The notes: a model not told the origin generated them from the letters alone. DNA of 60,000 bases from Membranipora membranacea (GCA_914767715.1 OU612067.1:2916001-2976000); one strand, 5' to 3'; positions 33,800 through 46,025 are shown, counted from the stretch's first letter. A program made the numbers and translations.

Positions 33800-34040
33800 T
33801 ACAACTCACAATAAATACCGTTGGTGACAACATCGGCAATGCTTAAAAAAATGGCGCGATCCATTTTTATTGACTTCACCAGCGGCTTTAGTATCACCTT
33901 TCCTAACCACACAGGTGAACAAGCATATACTAAAAAACCCAAACACTAATATTTTGAACTGGACTTATAGTTACCTAACCTCCGGTTTATCAGCAGGAAA
34001 CATTTTATTTGTCAACATTGATACAATAAAGGTATACACA
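33800..34040 (+). pseudogene. decayed LINE reverse transcriptase fragment
   Basis: Across a frameshift the plus strand reads ARSIFIDFTSGFS and then NTNILNWTYSYLTSG. This order matches the LINE reverse transcriptase pattern F-x-D-F-S/T-x-A/G-F ... N-W-x3-F/Y-L. Short and interrupted. Confidence 0.5.
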
Positions 34041-34121
34041 CATAAAAACTTAAGCATTGGCTGATAGCTCCATTCCTTATTGTTGGATATGATCAACAAA
34101 TTATATGCATATTATGTAGGT

Positions 34122-34355
34122 CAAGATAATTGTAGACAACATATGAATGTCTCAGGTCCCTTTGAATTGAGTGAAGACTTGCAACTCACTGACTGGCACC
34201 AAGAACTTTGCAGTCCTCTGGGTGAATACAAAGTCTGCTCCCATATGTGGCATGCAGATTTCCATATTAAACATATTCTGAATTTCTTCTTCCATCTTCT
34301 TAAGTTTATTATAGCAGAAATAACAAGTGCATGGTGACCACACACCATCTATCAT
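34122..34355 (-). CDS. unidentified open frame with CxC-x2-C motif, possibly LINE ORF1 relic
   Basis: 67 codons from ATG at 34355. The start, VWSPCTCYFCYNKLKKMEEEI, looks like the last cysteines of a PHD or similar zinc finger running into a coiled coil, a combination found in the first ORF of some LINEs. It lies next to a LINE fragment. No splice context was found, and it may be chance. Confidence 0.22.
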
Positions 34356-34399
34356 TTTAAAGTGCTGAAAAACTTATAAAACCTCATAGAATCTCAAAA

Positions 34400-35968
34400 T
34401 GCTGACTCATTCTTTCAAAAATAAGATTTTTGATGTTGCCCCTCAACCACTGGCCCTAAGTCTGCGGATGGAGGCAGTAAGCCTCAAAATCATATTCAAT
34501 TTCAAATTATTTAGTATTTTAAGGTATTTTGTGATGATAGCTCTCTTTTTTTGGTGAGTATGCCTCATACCAATTACCCTCTGCTCCTCTGCCTCTGCTT
34601 TCTAAAGGGGACATAAACTCTGAGATTACAACATGGTCACCCTGCAAATTCTGGTATTTATTTATAAATATCTAACTATTTAGGGCAGGTTTGGGGCACA
34701 CAAGGTTCCTTGATCCCCTTATTTGTTTTAAGAGCTTTACCATGATATAAGGATATGTATAAGTACCATGTCTCCTTAAATTGTTGAAATAACTAAACAT
34801 TCTTGGAAACATTAGATTTCCTTTCAAAATAATTTCATTGAACAAAAACTCAAGCAGTTGTTATTGTGGTACTTATTTGTAATATTTATCGTTTGCTTGC
34901 GTTTTTATGAAGACTTATAATGTGGACTTGATCTGCAAGCTGAGAGCCAGGTTCATTCAGTTTATACAGACGCACTTTTTTGTTTGTTTTACAATGGCTT
35001 AAATGCATATAATCCAGTCATCCTAATTTGGAAAAGTGTTACCACCTATGAAACTGATTCTTTTGAGAATCTGAGTGCTTTCCTTATACAATCGAGGGAA
35101 AAACAAAGTCAGAGTTTTTCATATGTGGAGGGGATAAAATCCAATTATGGCGTTTGTACTGAATCTGATATATGATTTACCGCTGTAGACTTTGCAATCA
35201 AATGTACAGACGTTATTGCTTCCTTGTGTGAAGAAAAGCTCTTGCATCATCGTAGGTGTTTTTCGGATAAACAAGCAATTAGATTTCCTGCTCATACCTA
35301 AGGGTGATTAATCTGAGGTCAAATAATCACATTATGCTTGATTAAGGTCCATTGAAGGAAATGTCAGGATCACCTAAATAACCATATTTCCTCTTTAAAG
35401 CTTGACTCAATCCATAAAAAACCACAATTTAAACCAAACTCAAATGAGAATAACTGAAACTGAATTGAAATCACTGCAAATTCTGAGTGTGAATAATGGA
35501 GATTAAAAGCCAAAAATAACTTTTTAAAATATTTTAGATTAATGTAATTATAGTGTCACAAAAATCCAAATAAACCTTACTACATGTATTTCGAGATTTT
35601 GAAGAGATATGATTGACAATGAGTGCTTCCTCATTCTTTTTCAATGATATAGATCTGAGGTCTCCATAGGCAACCAAGTGGTTATCGATTTCCTTGTTTC
35701 AAGCTGTAAAAAATTCTTAATTATATTTCAAAACAGAGCTATATGAATGTTGTTCACAGCCAAATAGTTAGCAATAAACATGAACAGGACACCATTTGGA
35801 GCATTAGCATTCAGGCACTGATCCATTTAATTGCGGTGGCGTTACAACATTGAATCGTGTATTAGCATCTTGAAAATTTATATGACTATGAGATATACAT
35901 AATTAATCAGTTTGTCACAGTATTCCAAGGTAGAAAGAACCCACCATCAGACAATTAATTTAAATAAA
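34400..35968. other. 5' flank of collagen-like gene B, no gene seen
   Basis: AT-rich, no supported exon. An in-frame extension upstream of the gene B start (from 35912) exists but begins with TTG, so I take the ATG at 35969 as the start. Confidence 0.45.
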
Positions 35969-38900
35969 ATGAAATTGCAACAAGAAATGCCATCTAAAGG
36001 AGACGGTAGGCAACATTGTAATGTATGTTGGAGCTGGGTAACTCAGTTTAATACTCTGGCTCTATGTGTTACTTTGGTTGTTGGTGCTTACATATATCAC
36101 GATCTTAGAAAGGAAGTAAGATACCTGAAACATGAGCTAGAACACAAAGTAAGTTAATAGTAATACATCTTTAACTGCTTGTAATAATTCATTTGCAAAA
36201 AACATGGCTTTTTTAACCTGAGATATAGAAATTGAGCCTTTAAAATAATGTCATTACTCTATTAGGCTGACAACAAGGGAGGAAGCTTGCTTCGGGAACA
36301 GGACTGGACATCATATCTACCCCTTTTTTTAAGATCTGACTCGCGAAAGTATACAACAAGACATCTCACTACTTTGCTCAACAGTCCATATATTAAAATT
36401 TATATCGCTACAGGTTGTGAAGCGACAAATATCAGGAGCACCTGGTCAACCAGGATCTGCAGGTCAGCCTGGGGCTTCAAGTTTTGATGGACGACCAGGA
36501 GCAGGTACGAACACCAGTCTTTCCACTGAACTAGCTGAGAAAGGAGCGATAACACCAACTGCTCTGACAGCTACTCAATAGCCCTGTAACATAAATTTGA
36601 ACGTTTTCATATTATTGCAATTCAAATGTAAAAAAGGTTCAACCACAACTCTGATGATTTCGCCAGTTTTTTAATTGGCCATGGTCTTTATTTTGGGAAA
36701 TTTTTTGGGAATTACGCTTATCATTGATGCAACTTATGAAAATAATTATGCAACAAATTAAAATTTTTGTTTGTGGATGACTCATGGGGTAGAATTGGTT
36801 CAAACACAAAGATTTCTGGCACCTATCTAACATATGGGCGAGTAATAAATCTATAAGAAAGTTGCATGAAAAGGAATCTGAATTTATTGCATAATAAGGT
36901 TTCATGGGTTGAAAATTTAACATGCATTTCATATTTATGAATTCACTATAGTTGCAGTTGGACCGCAGGGGCCTAAAGGTGATAGAGGAGCACCTGGACT
37001 TAGAGGTCAGCCAGGAATACCTGGTGCCCCTGGAGTAGCCGGACCACCTGGTATACCAGGTCGAGATGCTGGAACCGGTGTACCAGGAACAAGTGGCAAA
37101 GCACCAACTACTGTTATGCCTCCTCAGCGTCAGATAAGTGAGTTGCTGAGGGTTGGGGCACGTTTGAAAACAAGTATCTTGTCCTAGATCAAGTTCATTC
37201 TCTCTGTCTCTCTGCAGTGGCGGAGAGATATTGCAGAAGTCTGGTATCAAGGCACCCGTTAGATACCAGACTTTTGCAGTATCTCTCCGCCACCTCAGAG
37301 GGAACATACTTCTTATGTCTTGTCCTGTTTTATTATGAGAATTGTTTATTATTCATTGTTCAAATTATGAACCAGTTTTTTGTTTAAGGTGGTTTGAGAT
37401 TTAGTATTTGAAAGATAATATACATGCTATATAAATCTTGCTAAAATCATTTATTTTGCAGGTGGCAATAGCTATACAGCTTGGGGGATGCTTAATTGCC
37501 CATCTGGGAGCCCATCATTTTACAGAGGTAGGTAATACTTATCTCTGTTAACCTTCATAAATTGCCTGATGCTGATGCTGATGCTGATGCTTGTTTAAGA
37601 TAGAGACACAGGGGTCAACAATAATGAGCTCATTAAAAATTTGATTGCTAACTTTGCATCATTTCATCAAGAAAATGAGGTCAAAAAGCTGTTTCTAGCA
37701 AAGGCGAGCCAGTGTGATTGCAAGTAAACTCCAAAAAGGTAATACTTATTCTAAGAGAAATAGCTCATCATAATGTTCAATGTATTATGAGGAACCTAGA
37801 GTGATTTTATATAATGTCATAATGCGCCTGACTGTTTTATGATAAAGTGCAAAATTCAATAACGAGGACAGATAGATTAAGTGTAGAGCCGAAATTTTGC
37901 CAGCCGAGTGTAGTCAATATTTGCTGCCCCCCTCAACACACAAATATCACTAGAGGATAAACAGAATATGATAAAAACTAGAGAGAATTAAAAAAGGTAA
38001 CCTGCTGATAACTGTAACATGGCAAGATTCAAAATAAAGATTTGGCATGTATCTGAGTGATTAATTTTTCTGCTCTACAAATACTTGCACTACTGGAGAA
38101 GAATTTGGTACCGTTGTTTATCCTACAGTATAATATGTGAGATTGAGTATAATGATCACTTGAGCAATAATTTGCTCAGATTGTATAGCTGAATGTTGGC
38201 AAAACAGGCATTATTAAGTTCATTGGTGCTCCAGCTTTGGGGCATGACTGTTTAGCCTCTCAGTCACAGGAACATTTGTGAGCAGACCCTGAGTTGCAGC
38301 CTTGCTCTCATCATTGGTTTTGATTGATTGAGTTTATTGAGTAATTATGCCAAAGACATATTACAATTCAACATAATATGTTGAATTGTAATATGTCTTT
38401 GGCATAATTACAATTCAACATAATATGTTGAATTGTAATATGTCTTTGGCATAATTACTCAATAAACTCAATCAATCAAAACCAATGATGAGAGCAAGGC
38501 TGCAACTCAGGGTCTGCTCACAAATGTTCCTGTGACTGAGAGGCTAAACAGTCATGCCCCAAAGCTGGAGCACCAATGAACTTATTATGCTCTGTGTGAA
38601 ATTGCTAGTTATTTAAGACATGAATACTGAAAGGTATAAAACTATCTAGAAACCTGTTTGTGCGAGTTCTAGGCATCCTGTAATGATTACGATTTATCTC
38701 ATAGCAGCTGTGACGTAAAATATGGGTTGGATCGGTAATAAAATTCATAGCAGTTTTATTGACACAGTTTTCTAAATAAAAATTAATATCTAAATCATAA
38801 TTCCTCTGTTGAAAAGGCTTCTTGAGTTTCTCTTTCTGCTTGTTGGTAGCAGAGTTAAACCATAATTCAAAATTACTAGTTAAAACTGGCTTGATTAGCC

Positions 38901-40463
38901 TTTGAATAAAATAGTCCTTCTGAGCTCTATTAGGTTTGAAGTGGCTAAATCTGGAAAAGGCATAAAACCGCTGTTTCAGCTTTCCATAAATATAGCTGGT
39001 ATTTGATTGCCACTTTAGATCATCATCAAAAAATGTACCTAAATACTTAAAAGTGTTTGCGAAGCTGAGTGTAGATGTGCAGAATTTTTACTTGATTTCA
39101 ACTGCAAAATGACAGTAAATTGTGTTGATCAAAATTCGACACTCACAGGGAACTGCAATAATACAACCTGATACAAGTTAACAAACATGCTTATTTGGCC
39201 CTTGCACAAGCATTCAATCTGGCAGGTGGCTCATTCATTTCCTTGTCAAACAATCATGTGGCAACAAACTGTATAGCGTAAGCAAGAATTTTAAAAGGTT
39301 ATAATATATCTAACAGTTACCTTTGATGAAGAATGTGTGTACATCGTATAAGGAAACAATAACTCCTGTGCCATTTATTGGAAATGTTGTGGCGTACATC
39401 CATCAGAATGTGTCATATCCTCTATAAAAAACTAACTGATATGTGAATTTTTTGCTTGATTTGGCATGTTATTTGTCCAGTTGGATCAATTAGCAACTAG
39501 GAATTGGGGAGAATCGCAGTGTGGGATACTCACCAACACATATCATATCCTAGCTAGTGGCTAAACTTTAAATTTTTATTGCAGTCGTGTACATGTCTGA
39601 CAACAAATGAAATTGTTATCAAAACAATAACTTCATTAGTCTTGGGATTAAAAGGTGAAGGCATCTTCTTGTATCCTTCATAAGAGCCTAATTCGGGATT
39701 GAAAGAGTGTCTTCAGTTATCACTATGGTCAGTGATTTTTCACCAGGCTTTTTACTTGTGAATTTACTGGACATGAAAAATTCCTCTCTGTACAATTTTG
39801 GATATTATTTTAGGATTTATGGCTGGAGGGACTGGAGGTTCAGATATGCTCTGCTTACCAATCACCCGAGGATCTGGTAATCAGGCATCACCTAGTACTC
39901 GGAACTCAGGACCAACTACACGAGTAGAACTTCTGAGAAGTGGTCAGAGTGTAAGGCCAGCTTTATACTGTAACATCTGCTACAGAGAGGATAAACAGTT
40001 TGTTGTGAGTTTTGTTTGGAAAGCATCTGGTAACATATCAATGAGTCATTTCTGAGCATTGGCAAGTAGTAGCTGGTTGTATAAGTAAAAGTTAACAATG
40101 AATGACCCCAGCAGAATAAATCTGGCTTTGGATGTGTTGATTTACAGATCAGAGGTAAATCTCGAGCTGTAGTATACACCAGTATCTTGATTATGTGGAT
40201 TTTGAGACTTAATTATCAATGTTTTTTATAAGGTGATGGTACCAGGAAGATCAGATTGCCCAGACGGTTCCTCCACCGAGTACTCAGGATCGCTGATGTC
40301 AGTAGGGAGTGGCTCCACCAATCAAATATGTGTCAGCTCCGAGTCAGCTGCCAGCGCTTCTTCTCTTGCTTCTGTTGTATTTGGCTCATGCCCTTCTAAT
40401 GATGCACAATGCAGTAGTTACACTTCCTCCCAAGGATTGCCATGTGCTGTTTGTGTCAGATAA
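35969..40463 (+). CDS. membrane-anchored short-chain collagen C4-like protein (paralogue B), 6 exons
   Basis: Exons 35969-36148, 36414-36504, 36952-37137, 37462-37527, 39814-40004 and 40233-40463 join in phase to 945 nt (314 residues). Exon 1: short cytoplasmic N-terminus with HCNVC, one membrane span (LALCVTLVVGAYIY), then DLRKEVRYLKHELEHK, a short coiled coil suitable as trimerisation seed. Exon 2: VVKRQISGAPGQPGSAGQ starts the Gly-X-Y tract; the KR could be a processing site. Exon 3: uninterrupted collagen repeats (GPQGPKGDRGAPGLRGQPG and on). Exons 4-6: C-terminal domain GNSYTAWGMLNCPSGSP, GFMAGGTGGSDMLCLP, ALYCNICYREDKQFV, VMVPGRSDCP, ending LPCAVCVR. The WG-x3-CP and LPCAVC motifs are those of short-chain collagen C4 of sponges. 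Predicted type II membrane protein with an extracellular triple helix. A possible extra exon near 36266 was not included. It is the tandem partner of gene A. Confidence 0.85.
37217..37293. repeat. 77-nt hairpin in intron 3 of collagen gene B
   Basis: Two 32-base arms (37217-37248 and 37262-37293) that pair with two mismatches around a 13-base loop. The size is like a microRNA precursor but could also be a foldback element. CTGGTATCAAGGCA from its apex recurs at 40681-40694. Confidence 0.75.
38215..38584. repeat. near-perfect 370-bp palindrome in intron 4 of collagen gene B
   Basis: Arms 38215-38392 and 38407-38584, 178 bases each, with one mismatch by my reading, and a 14-base spacer. The right arm continues directly into the 3' end of the minus-strand LINE fragment at 38605, so the arms appear to be LINE 3' UTR (GATTGATTGAGTTTATTGAG). 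The centre contains a smaller nested palindrome (CAATTCAACATAATATG). Confidence 0.85.
38605..39074 (-). pseudogene. 5'-truncated LINE, C-terminal part of reverse transcriptase ORF
   Basis: An open minus-strand frame of about 155 codons, from FKYLGTFFDDDLKW (the thumb-side motif of non-LTR reverse transcriptases) through KPVLTSNFELWFN and RHSCYEINRNHYRMP to FLDSFIPFSIHVLNN and a stop at 38605. The domain order matches the C-terminus of CR1/Jockey-type LINEs. There are no internal stops, so it is a relatively young truncated copy inside intron 4 of collagen gene B. Confidence 0.75.
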
Positions 40464-41446
40464 TCAAATATGAGATTATCACTTTATAGACTAGACTGAT
40501 GAGAATTTCAGGTAATGATATGATTTGTTTTGAGACATCTTTATCTTATCTGTCTATCATGTACTTTGATATTTAGTTTTTTTCATTTCATCTTTCGATT
40601 GCATCTGCTTGTGATTGTTTTACTTGTTAGATTGCTTGTCATGACATTCTTCGTTGCAAGCATCCTGCTAGGAAGTGGCCTGGTATCAAGGCAATTATGA
40701 CATTCTTAGTCTTTTTTATAGATGCTATTCAGTTATCACAAAACCAAATTTCTACAGACATGCACTAAGAGAAATTTATTGCAGTTATAGAACTATTTAT
40801 TCATTGGCCCGACAAACTTTCAGTTTACTGAAATCTGATTTCTGATATAAAAACATATGAACTGGAATATGTCTACATTTGTTCTTAAGTAACTTCACTG
40901 GATTAAATATTCAGTGCTCAATAAATTCACCAAAGGAAAGAGTTATCTTATCATGAGCTGAGAGCTGGCAACTCCTTCAAAACACATGATGCTACTCTTG
41001 AAACTAGATTTCTTATTCATATATTTGATGCTGACAGCGCTATTTCTCATCATTGACATGATGATCTTTTGTCAAAGTCTAGTTGTCTTGTTTTCAAGGG
41101 AAGTTGATCTTAATGGATGACATAATAAAAAGGCAATCTAAAGTGTTCCCTTTTGGCTTGAGATAAGCGCCCACCGGCACAATGTGTTACCAGTTTGTTG
41201 TCTATGTACTGGAGGCATTCCCAGCACAGCCTGTTCATTGATACAATCTTAAGCAGAGAATCATGTATCATGTATCATGCATTTATATAAAAGATGCTCT
41301 GCCTGAGATTTTCCTTACCTGAAAGACATGACAATGCCATTTAATACTGCGGTCACGGTTGGATCTTTGTTCACTAAAGCCAGACTGCTGCCAAACAAGC
41401 GTTGAACATGAAATATCAATTTGTCGAGGTGTAAAGAATTTCAGGT
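40464..41446. other. 3' flank of collagen gene B, no gene seen
   Basis: No supported exon or RNA. AT-rich unassigned sequence. Confidence 0.4.
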
Positions 41447-42471
41447 CAAAAGTCCACTTCCAAAAAGCCCCTGGTCATAAAGCCACTGTCCAAAAGGCCA
41501 CTGGTCATAAGGCCAATGCCCAAAATGCCACCGCCCATAAGGCCATTGGCCCAAAGGCCACTACCCATGAGGCCACTGGTCAAAAGGCCACTTCCAAGAA
41601 GACCACTGTCCAAAAAACCACACCCCAAAAACCCACTGTCCAAAAACCCACTAGTTCAGAGGTTACATGATGGAAATCTTATATCAATTCTCGATTTACA
41701 TGGTTTTTTTGGTCAGCAATACATAATTATAGCTCTTGATATGCAATTCATCAACAATTTTTATTGACATACACAAGATCAATCAAGTAAAAATAAAATT
41801 TGAAATTTGATTATATTTCTTATTAGAAGTTTCAGTTATGCATAATTCACATAACCACCTAATACTACATCATTCACGTGTCATACCCTCACTAAAAATA
41901 TGATAGCAGATATTTTTTTCTAATCCACAGGCATTGGTTCAAAGGTTTCAAAATGGACTTCTAATATTAAATTTCCATTAACATCTTTCTTGAGGATGAT
42001 AAAACAAAGTTCTAGCTCTTGATATGCAATCCATGAATGTTTTTTTTTATTTCTACTCACTACAAAGTCAAAGATTCTCTCGCCCACCCATAACATAAAT
42101 AAATTATTTTCAATGACTCAGCCAAACATCTTCTCCTTCAAGTCATCATTTGTAGATCAATGCGGAGAAGAGACAACGTCGCAGCTTCTTTCATTTTTTC
42201 ATGTTGTAATGTGACAATAACTTTTATGTTCATCATGGAAAGACTTTTAGTACCATTTTTACCCGAAGCACCCCATGATCAATTTTTTATTCTCACATGG
42301 ATATATCGAATATGGTACTGAACAAAAACTTAACTCTTTATTTTCGACCCGACAGTGGCCTTATGACTATTGGCCTTTTTTGCAGTGGCCATATGGGTAG
42401 TGGCTTTGACCAGTTGCCTTATGGGTAGTGGCCTCTCGGCCAGTGGCCTTATGACCAGTGGCCTTTTGGGT
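41447..42471. mobile_element. ~1-kb element with inverted arrays of a 15-bp repeat
   Basis: The left end (41455-41660) holds about 13 units of a 15-base repeat, consensus AAGGCCACTGGTCAT. The right end (42352-42467) holds about 8 units in inverted orientation. Opposed arrays at both ends of a 1-kb AT-rich core indicate a non-autonomous DNA transposon with iterated terminal repeats. Exact ends and target duplication could not be fixed. The core also has an internal direct repeat, AGCTCTTGATATGCAAT, at about 41731 and 42013. The open frames of the array are repeat artefacts. Confidence 0.65.
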
Positions 42472-44206
42472 GATCACCGGAGAAGAAAGCTTTCCATCCC
42501 CTTAACAGTTGACTACAGTCGAACAATGTTTTTTATGCACCAGTAACAGCTGGTTGAAAATAAACAGATATGTAACTGTTGACAAAGCTTATCACATCAA
42601 AATACTGGAATCACATCTACTTATCATCTACCTCACAGTCACTTCTCTATTAGATGCATCAATTGAGCTAACAGTAAAGGTGTGGCACAGTATCTGAGAT
42701 ATGATAATAAGCATGCCCTGCCACAATCCATCACCCCTATAGTTGTAAGGATCTCATCTCCCTCCCTCTCTCCGAAAAACACAGAGCTGAATGGAAATCA
42801 ATTTCGAAAGTTTTGATCACTCAATGTTTGATTGCATCCTATTTGCATCCTTTCACAAGATAAAGGAAGCATGTGTCAACAAAGACTTTCAACTGATCAG
42901 AGCCCAATAAAATGATTACCCTATTTGTAACGGATCATCACCTCGTTATCACAACAATGGTATTTGTGAGGCGGGCAGCTCCTGTATTGATGCTCATTAA
43001 TCTTCTTCAATGTCACTTTGATACGGCATAGCTATGAGATGTCAACAAGTCATCTCGGACAATGCCTGATAGTATAATGGTAAGACCTGCTTGGTGTGAC
43101 TTTTCTATATAATCTCACAATTTAACTGCTTGTTCGCTTCAAGTGTCAAATAAGCTATGTTTTTTCTTTCTTCTTAAATAATTATGGCCCTGGAGAACAG
43201 CGCCAACTGTATGAACATTCAAAACTCAGATGATGCTTGATAAATTCCTACCATATCCAAAAACACACGGTAAACTAAAACCTGCAGGCACAGTGACAAG
43301 AGGAGGTATAGATGCCTTGGTGCTTATCACTAACGAGATTGACCAGTGCTTATAAAGCCCATCTTCATTAACTCTCAGGACTTCAAGGTTGATACCAGTC
43401 TATGCTGTCATTAGTTTGCTAAGATCAGGATTTGACTCCACCGATACAAAACTTCTTTGTTGATCTATGTGCACATTTACAAAAATCTTTTGCTTCTTTT
43501 GCTTACATTTATCCCGAAGGACACACAGTTGTCAAATGATGTACCTTTCTGGACACACATTTTAGGTATGCTGGGAATATTTTATTGATTTCCCCATACA
43601 ATAGTTGTCACAGGAAGCTCACAGCTTAGATAAGTGGATACACATGATCAGCATTTGCTGTGAACAGCAAATACTACAAACAATTCTTCAACACAACACA
43701 TCTAGTACTAAAAATCATTGAGGTATAAATATGCTACGGATTAGGCTGCTCAAAAATAGGTAAACATCCAAAATACAGAACTCATGTTGCTGAATTGCCT
43801 CGACATTATGCTGCCAGACTACTTGAGTTAGATGAGCGACAGAAGCACCGAACACATAAGACATGAACTATGTAGCTGGAAAGATATACACATACACTGA
43901 CACTGACACTGACACTCCCTAAGTAGATAAGACGATCCAATATCCCTTTTTCATGTAAAATGCTGTTCCTGACCCCGCGTGTGTTATGGTATCTCCCTGC
44001 AGCACCGGTTAGTCAAGGTAAAATAAAAGGTTGCCTCCACTTTGTTTTGAGATGATCAAATGTTTAACTCTACATGTTGTATTATTGCTGAAAATGCCCT
44101 CTAGAAACACGGAACTATCAACAAACTCTATCAATTCTGCTGTTTGAGAATGCTGAAATTCTTTGTATTATGGAAAAAAGGTTACGTCGGGTTTATATGT
44201 TGATGA
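42472..44206. other. intergenic, no gene seen
   Basis: No supported exon. It contains a short (CACTGA)n run at 43894-43917. The 3' UTR of the minus-strand secreted protein gene at 44207 extends into this region. Confidence 0.4.
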
Positions 44207-45927
44207 TCAAGACAGTGTACACACGGCAGAAACGTAAGCTTTATAGTAAGTTTGAATGGTGCTGAATTCGCATGTTTCCCATTGCCTATTCTCATCACGG
44301 CGTATCACAGAAGAAGTTGTTCTCACCGTGCTCCAGGGATCGAAGATTGAGCACCCCTCCAATTTGTATCTAAAAAATATACAAAATAAAGCAAATTAAA
44401 TTATTTACGCATGCGTCATACAAATGTAATATAATATTATGAATTGAAAAAATTTGCTCTGTCCCAGTGAGCATCGCAGGGAGTCAGACATGACTTGCAC
44501 TGACCATCAGTTTTTACTTTCCGTTCCTAATGGACCAAAAGATGCATGCCATTCTGGGAAGTAGCTGAGTTAATTTTCAAAGGTGAGTTAACATTTGCAA
44601 TACTGAGCCTTTGTGTTTTGAGGTAAACTAATTGCCTTTAGTTGAACAGTCAACTAAATTTATATCTTGCCTTCATAAGAAAACAGGAAGACTCACCCTC
44701 TTGGACAGTTGACAGGTGTCTCATATCCCACATATGCCTTAATCATTACAACGCTCAGTTTATCAGACCTTGGACTGCACTTAGCCCGAGCCTACAATGC
44801 ATAGATAAAAAATGTAATAGGCTAATTGTGCCTGCTGCACAGACATATTATTGTGACTGATCACTTTCGGATATATCAATGCATCAAAAATTGTTGAGAA
44901 AAAAGTTGAATCTTGGCAGGGCAGCTCATTTGTTTCTCACTGCATGAGTGAAGTCTGAGTGTAGACAATTTTTTAAAAGATGAGAGCCTCACTTATTTTG
45001 GGATTTCTGATGATAAATAGTGGAGGTATCCGCTCCATGTCTGAGGTTTCCCAATTTTGTTTCTAATAAAGTAAGTGTTAGCTAGGCCCTACTCACCCTA
45101 GTTGCTGTAGTTGTTCCTGCTTTATTGAATGCCGTGCATTTCCTAATTGTTGAAGGTTCAAAGCGACTTCCATCACAACTTTTCAAATCAAGGCATGTGC
45201 ACTCACTGACATAAAACCCATCTACAATACGAGCAGAATGTCAAACGTTTAAACTGTTTATTTAACCAAGCACAATCGGTTATGATAACTCAGTCTCAGT
45301 CTTATGTCTCAGGAGTGAATCTAAATTTTAGTGTTGCATTACTAAAGAAAATTATATCTATTATCGCATCGCTCTAAATTATCGCACGCTTGGTCTTTAA
45401 ATTGGACAAATTAATTCCCAAATCGCACACTCAAAATGTATGTATCTCCATTAATGACTGAGTGATTAGGTTACCCCCAGGAACAAACAATTCATTCATC
45501 CATTCCCTCATGTCAAGAGGGGTAAAACAGCATTAAAATAATACTCATGGAGTTGAAGGGTTTTCACTCACTTACCCCGACACCAAACATATGAAGGAGC
45601 ATCATCAAGAATAGCTGATGGTTCTCCATTCACATAATGCTCAGATGCATATCCTCTGTAATTTATAGCAATGTTCTGATAAGTTCAGTTTTGTCCGCAA
45701 TTTTTGCATGCAATTGCAGAAAATGAAGTACAATTTTGATAAACTCTACAATCAAAATGATTTCATAATCTTTCTCCAGTTTAAGCCAATTGTATACAAA
45801 CTATATGCAAACAAACACGATGGTATTTTTATGGACAATTAGAAGGTGTTGAGAACTATGAGTAAATTTTATAACAATACCTTGCTAAGCACAGACAAAA
45901 ACTCATGAGGTTTAGGTACACTATCAT
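44207..45927 (-). CDS. small secreted cysteine-rich protein, paralogue 1, 5 exons
   Basis: Exons in order: 45927-45881, 45655-45576, 45221-45097, 44791-44697, 44369-44207; all GT-AG and in phase, 510 nt (169 residues). Signal peptide MIVYLNLMSFCLCLA. Exon 2 gives GYASEHYVNGEPSAILDD; exon 3 DGFYVSECTCLDLKSCDG with the C-x-C-x5-C pattern; exon 4 ARAKCSPRSDKL to PVNCPRG; exon 5 GCSIFDPWSTVRT to YVSAVCTLS and TGA. Ten cysteines after the signal peptide, no membrane span, so a disulphide-rich extracellular protein is likely. The first four exons have exactly the same lengths (47, 80, 125, 95) and phases as paralogue 2 at 56669-58685. I do not recognise the family and assign no function. A TATA box and CCAAT box lie upstream. 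Confidence 0.85.
45338..45480 (-). repeat. partial copy of the AATCGCTC-type miniature element
   Basis: Shares CATCGCTCTAAATTATC, CTTGGTCTTTAAATTGGACAAA and CCCAAATCGCACACTC with the element at 51286-51605. It lies in intron 2 of secreted paralogue 1. Confidence 0.6.
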
Positions 45928-46025
45928 CTTTGCCTGGCTTTTGCAGACTTTGTCCAAGTGTTTGAAGTTCGGAGCACAGAGCACACCCACCCAGGTAGGT
46001 AATGAACTACTAACAAGTTGTTGCT

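Noticed and set aside
36266-36350. Extra exon of collagen gene B starting ADNKGGSLLREQDW after a good acceptor
   Set aside because: No convincing donor; gene A has no counterpart, and exons 1 and 2 already join in phase without it.
36639-37307. 222-codon minus-strand open frame
   Set aside because: Antisense shadow of the collagenous exon and its flanking introns; Gly-X-Y codons read backwards give Ser/Arg/Thr-rich nonsense.
41359-41767. 103-codon Lys/Thr-rich frame and its antisense Gly/Leu-rich frame
   Set aside because: Translations of the 15-bp tandem array at the end of a mobile element; no codon-level evidence of selection.
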